Below, one piece after another: positions 8,322-15,631 of a stretch of 36,499 nucleotides of DNA. The position numbers and the translations under genes are program-made. How positions within the stretch are numbered: position 1 is the first letter of the stretch; the number at the start of each line of letters is the position of its first letter. The notes under the pieces are model-generated. The model was not told where the DNA came from. It did not search any database and saw only the letters and a program-made list of their open reading frames with translations. The DNA comes from an uncultured Candidatus Melainabacteria bacterium (GTDB taxonomy: Bacteria; Cyanobacteriota; Vampirovibrionia; Gastranaerophilales; Gastranaerophilaceae), in NCBI GenBank assembly GCA_934700335.1, contig CAKUXM010000014.1:1-36499 (forward strand). The letters run 5' to 3'.

Positions 8322-9794
8322 TTAATTTTTGTTACAATTTGTTATACAATCGTTTAAATTTTGTATCATAACTTCACTGTAATGTTCGCAATCTTTTTGA
8401 TTTGTTGCTTCAAATCTTAATGTGAATACAGGTTCTGTATTTGATTGTCTTACTAATGCAAAACCACCATCAAACACAATTCTCATACCGTCTAAAGTGA
8501 TGATATCTTGAATTTTATTGCCGAACATATTTTTATTATCTTCAACTAAATTTTTAAACATTTCTAATACAGGTTTTTTAAGTTCATTTTCGCAATGTAA
8601 TCTAACTTCGTCTGAAATATAAACTGCATTAAATGGTTTTAGCATGTCTGTTAAATCAAAGTTTTTATTATTTTCTCGCATTTTTGCAATAATCTCAATA
8701 ACTCGGCAACCAGCATAGAATGCGTCATCATAACCGTAATATCTATCTTTAAAGAAAATATGCCCACTCATTTCTCCCGCAAGATGAGCATTTGTTTCTG
8801 CCATTTTCGCTTTTATATATCCATGTCCAGTTTTACACATAATAGCTTTACCACCAGATTTATTGATTGTATCAAATAAAACTTGTGAGCATTTAACTTC
8901 TGAAACAATTACTGGTGTTGTTTTTGTTAATCTATATCGTTCAATAACATCTAGCGCATAAATTAATAATAATTTATCACCTGTTAAGTGATTACCTTTT
9001 GAGTCAATAACACCAATTCTATCGCTATCACCATCAAAAGCGATACCTAAGTCAGCTTTATTTTCAATAACAGCTTTTTTAATATCGTCTAAAGTTGATT
9101 CATCACTTGGGTTTGGGTGATGGTGTGGAAATCTTCCATCAGGATTTGAATATAATTCAATCACGCTGCAACCCAATCTTCTGTACAATTCAGGTCCTAC
9201 AATTCCTCCAGTACCATTTGCACTATCAACTACAACTTTGATACCTTTACCGATTGATTTAAATTGCGTACAAAGTTCGTTAATATATTCTGGAATAATA
9301 TCGTGTTGAACCGATTTTCCAAAAGTGTGTGATAATAATGATTCTTTGCTTTGTTCAATTGCAAGTTTTTTAACTTCTTGGAATTGAGATTCAGTCATTG
9401 ATTTTTTATCAAAAGTCATTTTTAAACCATTGTACTGGCTTGGATTATGGCTTGCTGTAACAATCATTGCACCCATAACTTCATTTTCGCCAGTAATTTC
9501 TTTTAAATCTGCATGTTCAGAATAATAACCAATTGGAGTTGCTGCTAAACCTAAATCAATAATATTTGCTCCGGCAGAAGTAACACCTTTAATAATAATA
9601 TCCTTTAATTGTGGAGAATGAGTTCTTGCGTCCATACAAACGGTAACCCATATATCTTTAGCCTGTTTACCAGTTTGTTCCATAATGTATTTTATATAAG
9701 CCTTTGATGTAAAGAAAAACAATTCTTCTGTTACATCTTTACCGTAAATACCTCTGATATCGTTTTTGCCAAATGCTGAATCCCAATTAATCAT
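8322..9794 (-). CDS. Phosphomannomutase/phosphoglucomutase
   Basis: 490-residue alpha-D-phosphohexomutase that interconverts hexose 1- and 6-phosphates, feeding nucleotide-sugar synthesis for envelope glycans. All four family landmarks are present. The catalytic phosphoserine loop is TASHNP (Ser115). The metal loop is DGDSDR (254-259). The sugar-specificity loop is GEMSGH (340-345), the form found in AlgC/ManB-like dual-specificity enzymes. The C-terminal phosphate-binding loop is RQSNTEP. Length is normal to slightly long (E. coli ManB is about 456). The start has AGGAG at a proper distance. Whether mannose or glucose phosphate is preferred cannot be told. Confidence 0.94.
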   Translation of the reverse strand: MINWDSAFGKNDIRGIYGKDVTEELFFFTSKAYIKYIMEQTGKQAKDIWVTVCMDARTHSPQLKDIIIKGVTSAGANIIDLGLAATPIGYYSEHADLKEITGENEVMGAMIVTASHNPSQYNGLKMTFDKKSMTESQFQEVKKLAIEQSKESLLSHTFGKSVQHDIIPEYINELCTQFKSIGKGIKVVVDSANGTGGIVGPELYRRLGCSVIELYSNPDGRFPHHHPNPSDESTLDDIKKAVIENKADLGIAFDGDSDRIGVIDSKGNHLTGDKLLLIYALDVIERYRLTKTTPVIVSEVKCSQVLFDTINKSGGKAIMCKTGHGYIKAKMAETNAHLAGEMSGHIFFKDRYYGYDDAFYAGCRVIEIIAKMRENNKNFDLTDMLKPFNAVYISDEVRLHCENELKKPVLEMFKNLVEDNKNMFGNKIQDIITLDGMRIVFDGGFALVRQSNTEPVFTLRFEATNQKDCEHYSEVMIQNLNDCITNCNKN

Positions 9795-9815
9795 TTATCT
9801 TTTCTCCTACTTTTT

Positions 9816-9821
9816 TATTAT
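9816..9821 (+). promoter_or_regulatory. -10 box placing transcription start at the ATG of the MalF-like gene
   Basis: TATTAT at 9816-9821 lies 6 bases before the ATG at 9828, and no ribosome-binding sequence is visible in front of the ATG. If this is the -10 element, the mRNA would be leaderless. No convincing -35 box is seen. Confidence 0.35.
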
Positions 9822-9827
9822 GGTATC

Positions 9828-10721
9828 ATGAACAATATGAAATTAAAAATATCAGACTTATTTAATAAACCAAGCGTTGCAGGAATGTTATTTATTTTAC
9901 CTGCGATTGTTGGAACATTCATATTTATTGTAGTTCCAACAATCGCCTCATTTGCACTAAGTTTTGCAGATTGGGATTTGTTAAACGAAATAAAATATGT
10001 TGGATTATCAAATTATTATGAAATATTTACAGATAAGGTCTTTGTAAAAATTTTAATAAACACGTTTGTCTATTCAATATCTGTAACAGTTTTAGCGGTA
10101 ATTATTCCGCTAATTCTAGCTTGTATATTAAATTCAAAAATATGGTTTAAAGAATTTTATAAAACAGCATACTTTATACCATTTGTAACTCCAATGATAG
10201 TAAGCGCTATCGTTTGGGAGTGGATATTTGACCCGAATATTGGTTGCTTAAATCAATTTTTACATCTTCATATAAATTGGTTATATGATACAAATTTTGC
10301 AATGCCAGCATTAATAATCGTTTCAGTTTGGAAATTAATTGGATATAATATGATAATCTTCCTTGCAGGTTTGACAGGAATAAACACAGAACTTTTAGAA
10401 GCATCTAAAATTGATGGAGCAAATGCAATTCAAACTTTTTGTAAAATAACAATTCCTTTGTTATCACCAACAATATTTTTTGTAGTGATAATAACTGCAA
10501 TAAGTTCATTCCAAGTCTTTGACCTTATATATCTAATGACGCAAGGTGGTCCACTTGATAGCACAAATGTTATCGTATACGCAATTTATAAAAACGCATT
10601 TGAATATTTTAGAATTGGTAAAGCAAGTGCATTAGCTTATGTATTATTTATAATTATTTTTGTACTTACAGCATTTCAATGGCATTTCAGAAAGAAAATG
10701 GTTTATATTGAAAAAGATTAA
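9828..10721 (+). CDS. ABC sugar transporter permease, MalF/UgpA type
   Basis: 297-residue inner-membrane permease of a carbohydrate-uptake (CUT1) ABC importer, with about six transmembrane segments starting at residues 17-40. The cytoplasmic coupling loop that docks onto the ATPase is EASKIDGANAIQTFCKITIP (about 189-208), the EAA motif of MalF-like subunits. The usual partners (MalG-like permease, solute-binding protein, ATPase) are absent from this window, so it is an orphan that must pair with products made elsewhere. The ATG at 9828 has no ribosome-binding site; ATG 9837 is an alternative start. The 3' end overlaps the convergent dGTPase gene by 4 bases. A perfect 14-bp inverted repeat lies in the first 120 bases of the gene. 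Confidence 0.88.
   Translation: MNNMKLKISDLFNKPSVAGMLFILPAIVGTFIFIVVPTIASFALSFADWDLLNEIKYVGLSNYYEIFTDKVFVKILINTFVYSISVTVLAVIIPLILACILNSKIWFKEFYKTAYFIPFVTPMIVSAIVWEWIFDPNIGCLNQFLHLHINWLYDTNFAMPALIIVSVWKLIGYNMIIFLAGLTGINTELLEASKIDGANAIQTFCKITIPLLSPTIFFVVIITAISSFQVFDLIYLMTQGGPLDSTNVIVYAIYKNAFEYFRIGKASALAYVLFIIIFVLTAFQWHFRKKMVYIEKD
9903..9946 (+). repeat. Perfect 14-bp inverted repeat inside the MalF-like coding region
   Basis: GCGATTGTTGGAAC at 9903-9916 and its exact reverse complement GTTCCAACAATCGC at 9933-9946, separated by 16 AT-rich bases. It falls about 75-119 bases into the gene and would form a stable stem-loop in the mRNA. No U tract follows, so it is not an ordinary terminator. Confidence 0.9.
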
Positions 10722-11725
10722 ATTACATTAGCCAATTTCAAAAGATTTTCATCTCTTTGAGGCATTGCAAGCGGTTTTGGGATAAAAATATCTTTGTATT
10801 TTTCGATTGCATATGAATCTGTCATACTTGCAATATAATCAGTTACTGCTCGTTGAATTTTTTCTTCCTCACAATAACCTTTTAACTTGTCTGAATAGTA
10901 CTCAAACAAAGCTTTAATAATATTTCTTGCTTTTTTCTCTTCTAGCTTTGCAGGTGAATCCGTATAAACATTTTTAAACATCCAATCACGAAGAAGATTT
11001 GTATAATGCCAACCTTCTTCACTCATTGAAACTACTGGTTTCTCAATAGAATTTTTAATAATTTCTGTAATCATTTTATTTAAACGTTTTGATTGAACAG
11101 ATGTAAAATATTCTCTACATTCTTTTGGTAAATCTTCTTCTGAGATTACACCCGCACGGATAGAATCTTCGATATCGTGGTTAATATACGCAATTTTATC
11201 AGCAAGTTGAACGCATTGTGCTTCAAGAGTTTTAGGTTCTAAACCCCAAGAATGAGTATAAATACCTTGAACTGTTTCTCTACATAAGTTCAAATCTTCA
11301 AGTTTTTCAACAACTCTAACGCTTTGTTCATTATGTAAAAAATGTCCGGTAATTTCGTTCAAAACACCTTCACCACAATGACCAAACGGAGTATGACCCA
11401 AATCATGACCTAGCGCAATTGCTTCTGTTAAATCTTCATTTAACCTTAAAGCTCTGGCTAGAGTTCTTGCAATTTGAGAAACTTCAAGAGTATGCGTCAA
11501 ACGAGTTCTGAAGTGGTCATCAAAAGGAGCCAAAAAAACTTGTGTTTTATGTTTAAGTCTTCTAAAAGATTTTGAGTGAATAATTCTATCTCTATCACGT
11601 TGAAAATTTGTTCTCAACGGACAATCTTCAATCTTTCTCAATCTACCTTTTGTTTCTTTGCTCTTTTGAGCAAACTCACTCAAATATGCGTATTCAAAAT
11701 CTTCTAATCTCTCTTTAATAGTCAT
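10718..11725 (-). CDS. dgt: Deoxyguanosinetriphosphate triphosphohydrolase-like protein (HD domain)
   Basis: 335-residue HD-domain phosphohydrolase expected to split dNTPs into deoxynucleoside and triphosphate, helping control dNTP pools. The metal-binding HD signature is complete: a first His in RLTHTLEVSQIAR (His78), the HD pair in ALGHDLGHTPFGH (His107-Asp108) and a later Asp in ADKIAYINHDIED. The conserved RDRIIHSKSFRRLKHKTQV (about 45-63) marks the dGTPase-like subfamily. Length fits the short type-2 form. It starts with ATG behind GGGATAAACT. The 3' end overlaps the MalF-like gene tail-to-tail by 4 bases, and it diverges from the aminotransferase gene. Confidence 0.92.
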   Translation of the reverse strand: MTIKERLEDFEYAYLSEFAQKSKETKGRLRKIEDCPLRTNFQRDRDRIIHSKSFRRLKHKTQVFLAPFDDHFRTRLTHTLEVSQIARTLARALRLNEDLTEAIALGHDLGHTPFGHCGEGVLNEITGHFLHNEQSVRVVEKLEDLNLCRETVQGIYTHSWGLEPKTLEAQCVQLADKIAYINHDIEDSIRAGVISEEDLPKECREYFTSVQSKRLNKMITEIIKNSIEKPVVSMSEEGWHYTNLLRDWMFKNVYTDSPAKLEEKKARNIIKALFEYYSDKLKGYCEEEKIQRAVTDYIASMTDSYAIEKYKDIFIPKPLAMPQRDENLLKLANVI

Positions 11726-11759
11726 AGTTTATCCCGTTTTATCTATTGCGCAATTGTTA

Positions 11760-11768
11760 TGATATAAT
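11760..11768 (+). promoter_or_regulatory. Extended -10 promoter of the aminotransferase gene
   Basis: TGATATAAT gives an extended -10 (TG, one base, TATAAT) with start predicted about 11775. No good -35 is seen, as is common for extended -10 promoters. The perfect palindrome ATTGCGCAAT (11745-11754) lies just upstream, where an operator could act. The ribosome-binding site AAGAAAGGA follows at 11775-11783. Confidence 0.6.
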
Positions 11769-11790
11769 AAAACCAAGAAAGGAACCTCAT

Positions 11791-13029
11791 ATGAAAGAAC
11801 TATTTAATGAAAATGTAACTTCTATTGAAACATATATAATGTTTAAAATAACTGAAAGAACAGCAGAATTAAGAAATCAGTTAACTGCAAAAGGTCGAGA
11901 ACCAATTTCATTGGCAATGGGCGCACCTACTTGCAGACCTCCTCAATTTGTCATTGACGAAATTAAAAAACTTGTTGATATTGATGCCATGCATACATAT
12001 TCTTCACCAAAAGGTGAAAAAACATATCTTGAAGCAGTTGCAAACAGAATGAAAAAGAGATTTGGAGTAGAGCTTAATCCAAAAACTGAAATTTGTTCGC
12101 TTATAGGTTCAAAAGAAGGTATTGCAAACATGATTAGAGCTTTGATTAATCCAAAACACGATATCAAAGACAAAGACATAATCTTAACTCCAAACCCTTC
12201 TTATGCTTCATACAAAGAAATGGTAAAGGTTTCTGGCGGTTATTCATATTCAGTTCCGTTAAATCCAGAAAACAATTTTATGCCAGATTTAGACGAAGTT
12301 TGGGATAATTTAATAAAAGACGGTTTTGACCCTAAAAAAGTAAAAGCTCTTTTAGTTAACTATCCTTCAAACCCACTTGGGGCTACAGCAACACTTGATT
12401 ATTACAAAAAAGCAGTTGAATTTTGTAAAAAACACCACATCTTATTAATAGGTGATTCTGCATATTGTGATTTATATTATGACGAAAATAAAAAGCCACA
12501 CAGCATTTTAGAAGTTGAAGGTGCAAAAGATATTGCTGTAGAATTTTTCTCATTCTCTAAACCTTATGCAATGACAGGTTGGAGACTTGGTTGGGTTTGC
12601 GGTAATGCAGAAGCTTTAAGTTATTTTTGTAAGCAAAAAACTACAATTGATACAGGCATCTTTAAGGCTATTCAAAATGCGGGCGCAAATTTATTAAATT
12701 CAGACGAAGCAGACAAATACAATGCTTGGTTAAATAGCGAATTCAAAAGAAAAAGAGACTTATTCGCAAATGGTCTTAGAAACTTGGGTTATGAAATACC
12801 AATTATTCCAGATGCAACCTTCTACTTATGGGTTAAAATGCCAAAATGCTATGACTCATCAGAAAAATTTTGTTCAGATTTGCTAGAAAAATCTGGTGTT
12901 ATGGTTGTTCCTGGTGAAGGGTTTGGGGATTTAGGCAAAGGATATTTTAGAGTATCCTACGTTTGCTCTGATGAAAAACTACAAGAAGTTCTTAACAGAA
13001 TGGAAAAAGATGGTTTTAAATATAACTAA
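11791..13029 (+). CDS. PLP-dependent class I/II aminotransferase (LL-diaminopimelate aminotransferase-like)
   Basis: 412-residue fold-type I aminotransferase. Family residues seen: Asn194 in YPSNPLGA, Asp222 in GDSAYCDL, the PLP Schiff-base lysine Lys257 in FSFSKPYAMTGWRLGW, and a C-terminal carboxylate-binding Arg in GYFRVSYV. The SKxxxMTGWRxG form is shared by DapL (LL-diaminopimelate aminotransferase, the lysine/peptidoglycan route of cyanobacteria and relatives) and by alanine/aspartate aminotransferases. I prefer a DapL-like assignment but cannot decide substrate. The start is the ATG at 11791, which has AAGAAAGGA upstream; a TTG 45 bases earlier is in frame but lies upstream of the promoter's -10 box. 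A clear terminator follows. Confidence 0.85.
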   Translation: MKELFNENVTSIETYIMFKITERTAELRNQLTAKGREPISLAMGAPTCRPPQFVIDEIKKLVDIDAMHTYSSPKGEKTYLEAVANRMKKRFGVELNPKTEICSLIGSKEGIANMIRALINPKHDIKDKDIILTPNPSYASYKEMVKVSGGYSYSVPLNPENNFMPDLDEVWDNLIKDGFDPKKVKALLVNYPSNPLGATATLDYYKKAVEFCKKHHILLIGDSAYCDLYYDENKKPHSILEVEGAKDIAVEFFSFSKPYAMTGWRLGWVCGNAEALSYFCKQKTTIDTGIFKAIQNAGANLLNSDEADKYNAWLNSEFKRKRDLFANGLRNLGYEIPIIPDATFYLWVKMPKCYDSSEKFCSDLLEKSGVMVVPGEGFGDLGKGYFRVSYVCSDEKLQEVLNRMEKDGFKYN

Positions 13030-13041
13030 CAAGTAATAAAG

Positions 13042-13072
13042 AAGGCTCCCAAAGGAGCCTTTAATTTTATTT
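13042..13072 (+). terminator. Intrinsic terminator after the aminotransferase gene
   Basis: Perfect 8-bp stem AAGGCTCC (13042-13049) / GGAGCCTT (13054-13061) with a CAAA loop, followed by a T-rich tail TAATTTTATTT. It lies 12 bases after the stop codon and before the convergent unknown gene. Confidence 0.85.
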
Positions 13073-13078
13073 ATATTC

Positions 13079-13942
13079 TTATTCTTCATTAAATACAATT
13101 GAATATTTTGTAGGATTATAATTTTCAAGAGCAGTTTGCGCATAATTTTCACTAGAAAACATCTTTTCTAAATTAGCAACCTTGCTACCCTCGTCCATAT
13201 AATCTCCATACATAACAAAAAATATTGGTTCAAGCTTATCTAAGTAGTCATTATATGAAATATTTGCTAATCGATATTGACTTGTAGCCTCATTATAGAG
13301 ATTTTTAGCCTTTCCAATATTACACGCCGCATCATAAAGTTCTCTATCATTCCAGCTTAACCAAGACACATCAGTGATTTCATCTGGAGATTTGCCATTT
13401 GCAAGTTCATAAGCCATATCTTGAAGAGATACTCCAGAAGAATTTTTTGCAGAAATAAGACCAGTTATTTCTCCGTCTTCTACTCTGAACTTGTATTTAC
13501 CGTCTTCTGAATATAATGAAGACCCCCAATTATAAAGAGGCTTTGCGTTATCTTGAATTAAAGCTTTCCAAGCTGAGCGGTAATTCTCCCAAATAGATTG
13601 TTCTTCGTCTAGCTCGATAGCACCTTCTTGAACAGCTGTTTCAATTAAGTCCATTTGTGATACTTGTTCTCCTTTATAATACACCTTGCTTGATAAAAGT
13701 TTTGTATTATATCTTTCTGGGAGAATTGTATCTTCCTTTAGTTGAAATTCTTTTTTAGAAACCAGACCTTTTTTATTGTATAAGTTTGAAGCATCTACTT
13801 CATTATCAACATCTGTTTCAACGTACGCAGAAGAATCAGAGTCCTTTTTAGTATATGAACCCTTTGCATCTTTAATATTTTTTCGAGTGCCTTTTAATAA
13901 CTTCGAAATATCGCTATTCGTTAAGTCAATTCCATTTAACAC
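13079..13942 (-). CDS. Hypothetical acidic protein, 287 aa
   Basis: No recognised family. The frame begins at a GTG (13942) with MLNGIDLTNSDISKLLKGT; the nearest purine-rich sequence (TAGGGAAA) lies about 10 bases upstream, so start choice is moderately sure. There is no signal peptide or membrane segment. The N-terminal 60 residues are polar and probably disordered, rich in D, S and K. The middle (about 85-145) is helical with acidic patches. A segment KYKFRVEDGEITGLIS (about 149-164) looks like a small beta hairpin. The C-terminal part has aromatic-rich helices (NYRSAW, QYRLANISYNDYLDKLEP). It has one of the best promoters in the window. Likely a lineage-specific cytosolic or non-classically exported protein. 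Confidence 0.7.
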   Translation of the reverse strand: MLNGIDLTNSDISKLLKGTRKNIKDAKGSYTKKDSDSSAYVETDVDNEVDASNLYNKKGLVSKKEFQLKEDTILPERYNTKLLSSKVYYKGEQVSQMDLIETAVQEGAIELDEEQSIWENYRSAWKALIQDNAKPLYNWGSSLYSEDGKYKFRVEDGEITGLISAKNSSGVSLQDMAYELANGKSPDEITDVSWLSWNDRELYDAACNIGKAKNLYNEATSQYRLANISYNDYLDKLEPIFFVMYGDYMDEGSKVANLEKMFSSENYAQTALENYNPTKYSIVFNEE

Positions 13943-13976
13943 AGTTTAGATTTCCCTATCTGTACACTACACCTAA

Positions 13977-14005
13977 ATTATAACACATGCTTAGTTATTT
14001 TTCAA
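13977..14005 (-). promoter_or_regulatory. Near-consensus sigma-70 promoter of the 287-aa protein gene
   Basis: On the minus strand: -35 TTGAAA (14000-14005), exactly 17 bases, then -10 TATAAT (13977-13982). The predicted start near 13970 leaves a 28-base leader before the GTG codon. Confidence 0.8.
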
Positions 14006-14025
14006 GAGTATGACTAGATAAATGG

Positions 14026-14202
14026 TTACTTTATATAAATTGCATTAACTGGACAGTTGAATACAGCTTCAAGACATTTATCTTCGTCTAAAATTCTGTC
14101 ATTGTTTGGAGTTGCTCCATATTTTGTCATGTCAAAAACTTCATCGTAAATTTGATTACATGCTCCACAATTAATACATTTGTCGCTTATAAATATTTCC
14201 AT
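14026..14202 (-). CDS. Small single-cluster ferredoxin (4Fe-4S)
   Basis: A 58-residue electron carrier. It starts MEIFISDKCINCGACNQIYD and ends NCPVNAIYIK. Cys9, Cys12 and Cys15 (CxxCxxC) plus Cys50 followed by Pro can ligate one [4Fe-4S] cluster, as in monocluster ferredoxins of the Desulfovibrio/Pyrococcus type. In those proteins a fourth N-terminal Cys at C15+4 often forms a disulfide with a Cys before the last ligand. Here the first position is Tyr19, while the second (Cys43) is kept, leaving a free thiol. No obvious ribosome-binding site precedes the ATG. It is a single gene with no evident redox partner beside it. Confidence 0.88.
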   Translation of the reverse strand: MEIFISDKCINCGACNQIYDEVFDMTKYGATPNNDRILDEDKCLEAVFNCPVNAIYIK

Positions 14203-14344
14203 AAATATAGTTTAAATAATATTTACTTAGTTACATTAGAAAAAAGTTCTATTTTTCATAAAAAATAATCTATATATATGGTTGATTTTGTCAAAAAAAT
14301 TATTAATATATATCCAGAAGGTATTATATAGGAGAGAGAATAAT

Positions 14345-14896
14345 ATGGCAAGATTAGACGGATCATCATTATTTATGGGAGTTACATCTGGTTTAAATAA
14401 TACTTATTCTGTATTATCAAATACATTTAAAGATGGAATTACTCTTGCTAACTTAAACAGTACAGAAGCATCTACGGCATTATCAAGTAATTCATTGGGC
14501 ACAAATTTTAAATCATATTTAACAACTAACTTTTCGCAGCTTGATAAAGACGGCGACGGTAAAATTGGAGTTCAAGAATTACAAAGTTTTACTAACTCAT
14601 TATCTACAACAGGTATGACTAAAGAACAACTTTGCACTCTTGGAACTTCAACAGGTATGAGTTCATCTCTATTAAATACAGTAACTCAATACTTTGACGA
14701 AATTGATACAAATAAAGACGGTAAAGTTACTCAGGCTGAAATTCAAGATTTTAACAATCGTTCTGAAAAAGAAAAGCAACGTAAAGAAGAGTTAGAAAGA
14801 ATGTTATCTAACATGTCTACATTCTACGAGACAACATCTTCAAATACTGGTAGTTTATTAGATTACAAATACTTACAAGATGATGAAAATTCTTAA
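14345..14896 (+). CDS. EF-hand calcium-binding protein, 183 aa
   Basis: Two canonical EF-hand loops are visible: DKDGDGKIGVQE (67-78) and DTNKDGKVTQAE (121-132). Both have the expected acidic residues at loop positions 1, 3, 5 and 12 or their accepted substitutes (Asn at position 3 in the second), so calcium binding is likely. The N-terminal 60 residues are Ser/Thr/Asn rich without a signal peptide. The C-terminus is charged, then Ser/Thr rich. I chose the ATG at 14345, which has AGGAGAG upstream (14330-14336); an in-frame frame extension reaches further upstream but lacks a site. Function unknown; the pattern fits a calcium-responsive or structural protein. Its stop abuts the stop of the convergent MlaE paralogue. 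Confidence 0.83.
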   Translation: MARLDGSSLFMGVTSGLNNTYSVLSNTFKDGITLANLNSTEASTALSSNSLGTNFKSYLTTNFSQLDKDGDGKIGVQELQSFTNSLSTTGMTKEQLCTLGTSTGMSSSLLNTVTQYFDEIDTNKDGKVTQAEIQDFNNRSEKEKQRKEELERMLSNMSTFYETTSSNTGSLLDYKYLQDDENS

Positions 14897-15631
14897 TTAG
14901 AATACGTAGAAAACTAAATTTATTATAAAGTCGGCCATCAGCATATAGATGGTCGATTTTATTGCTGCTTGAGTTGTAGAAATACCAACCTCTTTAGCAC
15001 CACCTTTTGTCGTATAACCTTGAGTTGCACAAACAAGCGCAATCAAAATCCCAAAGATTAAAGCCTTAAACAAACTGATATAAACATCTTTCATTTCAAG
15101 CCATAACCAAACTGAATTCAAATATCTGTAAGGGTGTAAACCGATGGTAAAATAAGAAACAATCAATCCACCTAAAATACCAATGACTTCCGCAATTAAA
15201 ACTACCATTGGAACAGTTATCGCTGCAGAAATAAGTCTTGGAGTGAAATAGTAACCCACAGGGTCAACTTTTAAGGTTTTTATTGCATCAACTTGCTCTG
15301 TTACTTGCATATTAGCAATTTCTGCACTTATTGCAGTCCCGGCACGAGCGCCAATGGCTAATGCCACAAATCCAGGAGCAATTTCTCTTATCATGACAAC
15401 GGTAATTGTTCCTCCTATATAAGTGTCAGCACCGGACATCAAAAATTGTTTTGCAACCTGAATTGTAATGACAACAGCAGCAATAAATGAAATTGTCAAT
15501 GATATTGTCAAAGAATCATAACTTATTGCTGCTGCCTGTGAAATTATTGATGAAAATCTTACTTGTTTAGAAAACAAGTATTTCAAAGATTTTATGAAGT
15601 TTTGAACGCAAAGCCCTAAAAAACTAATCAT
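14897..15631 (-). CDS. Stand-alone MlaE-family lipid ABC transporter permease
   Basis: 244 residues, about five hydrophobic segments, with the MlaE core RAGTAISAEIANMQVTEQ followed by VDAIKTLKVDPVGYY. MlaE permeases sit in the inner membrane and, with an MlaF-type ATPase and an MCE protein, move phospholipids to or from the outer membrane. I place the start at the ATG at 15631 (MISFLGLCVQN), embedded in the last codons of ilvE with an 8-base overlap (ATGATTAG). The frame is open further upstream but that part would run inside ilvE. No ATPase or MCE gene is adjacent, so it must share partners, perhaps MlaF/MlaD of the cluster at 30-32 kb, or have its own elsewhere. Confidence 0.9.
   Translation of the reverse strand: MISFLGLCVQNFIKSLKYLFSKQVRFSSIISQAAAISYDSLTISLTISFIAAVVITIQVAKQFLMSGADTYIGGTITVVMIREIAPGFVALAIGARAGTAISAEIANMQVTEQVDAIKTLKVDPVGYYFTPRLISAAITVPMVVLIAEVIGILGGLIVSYFTIGLHPYRYLNSVWLWLEMKDVYISLFKALIFGILIALVCATQGYTTKGGAKEVGISTTQAAIKSTIYMLMADFIINLVFYVF
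14931..14963 (+). terminator. Probable terminator of the EF-hand gene inside the convergent mlaE-like gene
   Basis: TCGGCCATC (14931-14939) pairs with GATGGTCGA (14948-14956) over 9 positions including one G-U pair, loop of 8, followed by TTTTATT. It lies 34 bases after the EF-hand stop but within the antisense coding region of the MlaE paralogue. Confidence 0.6.
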
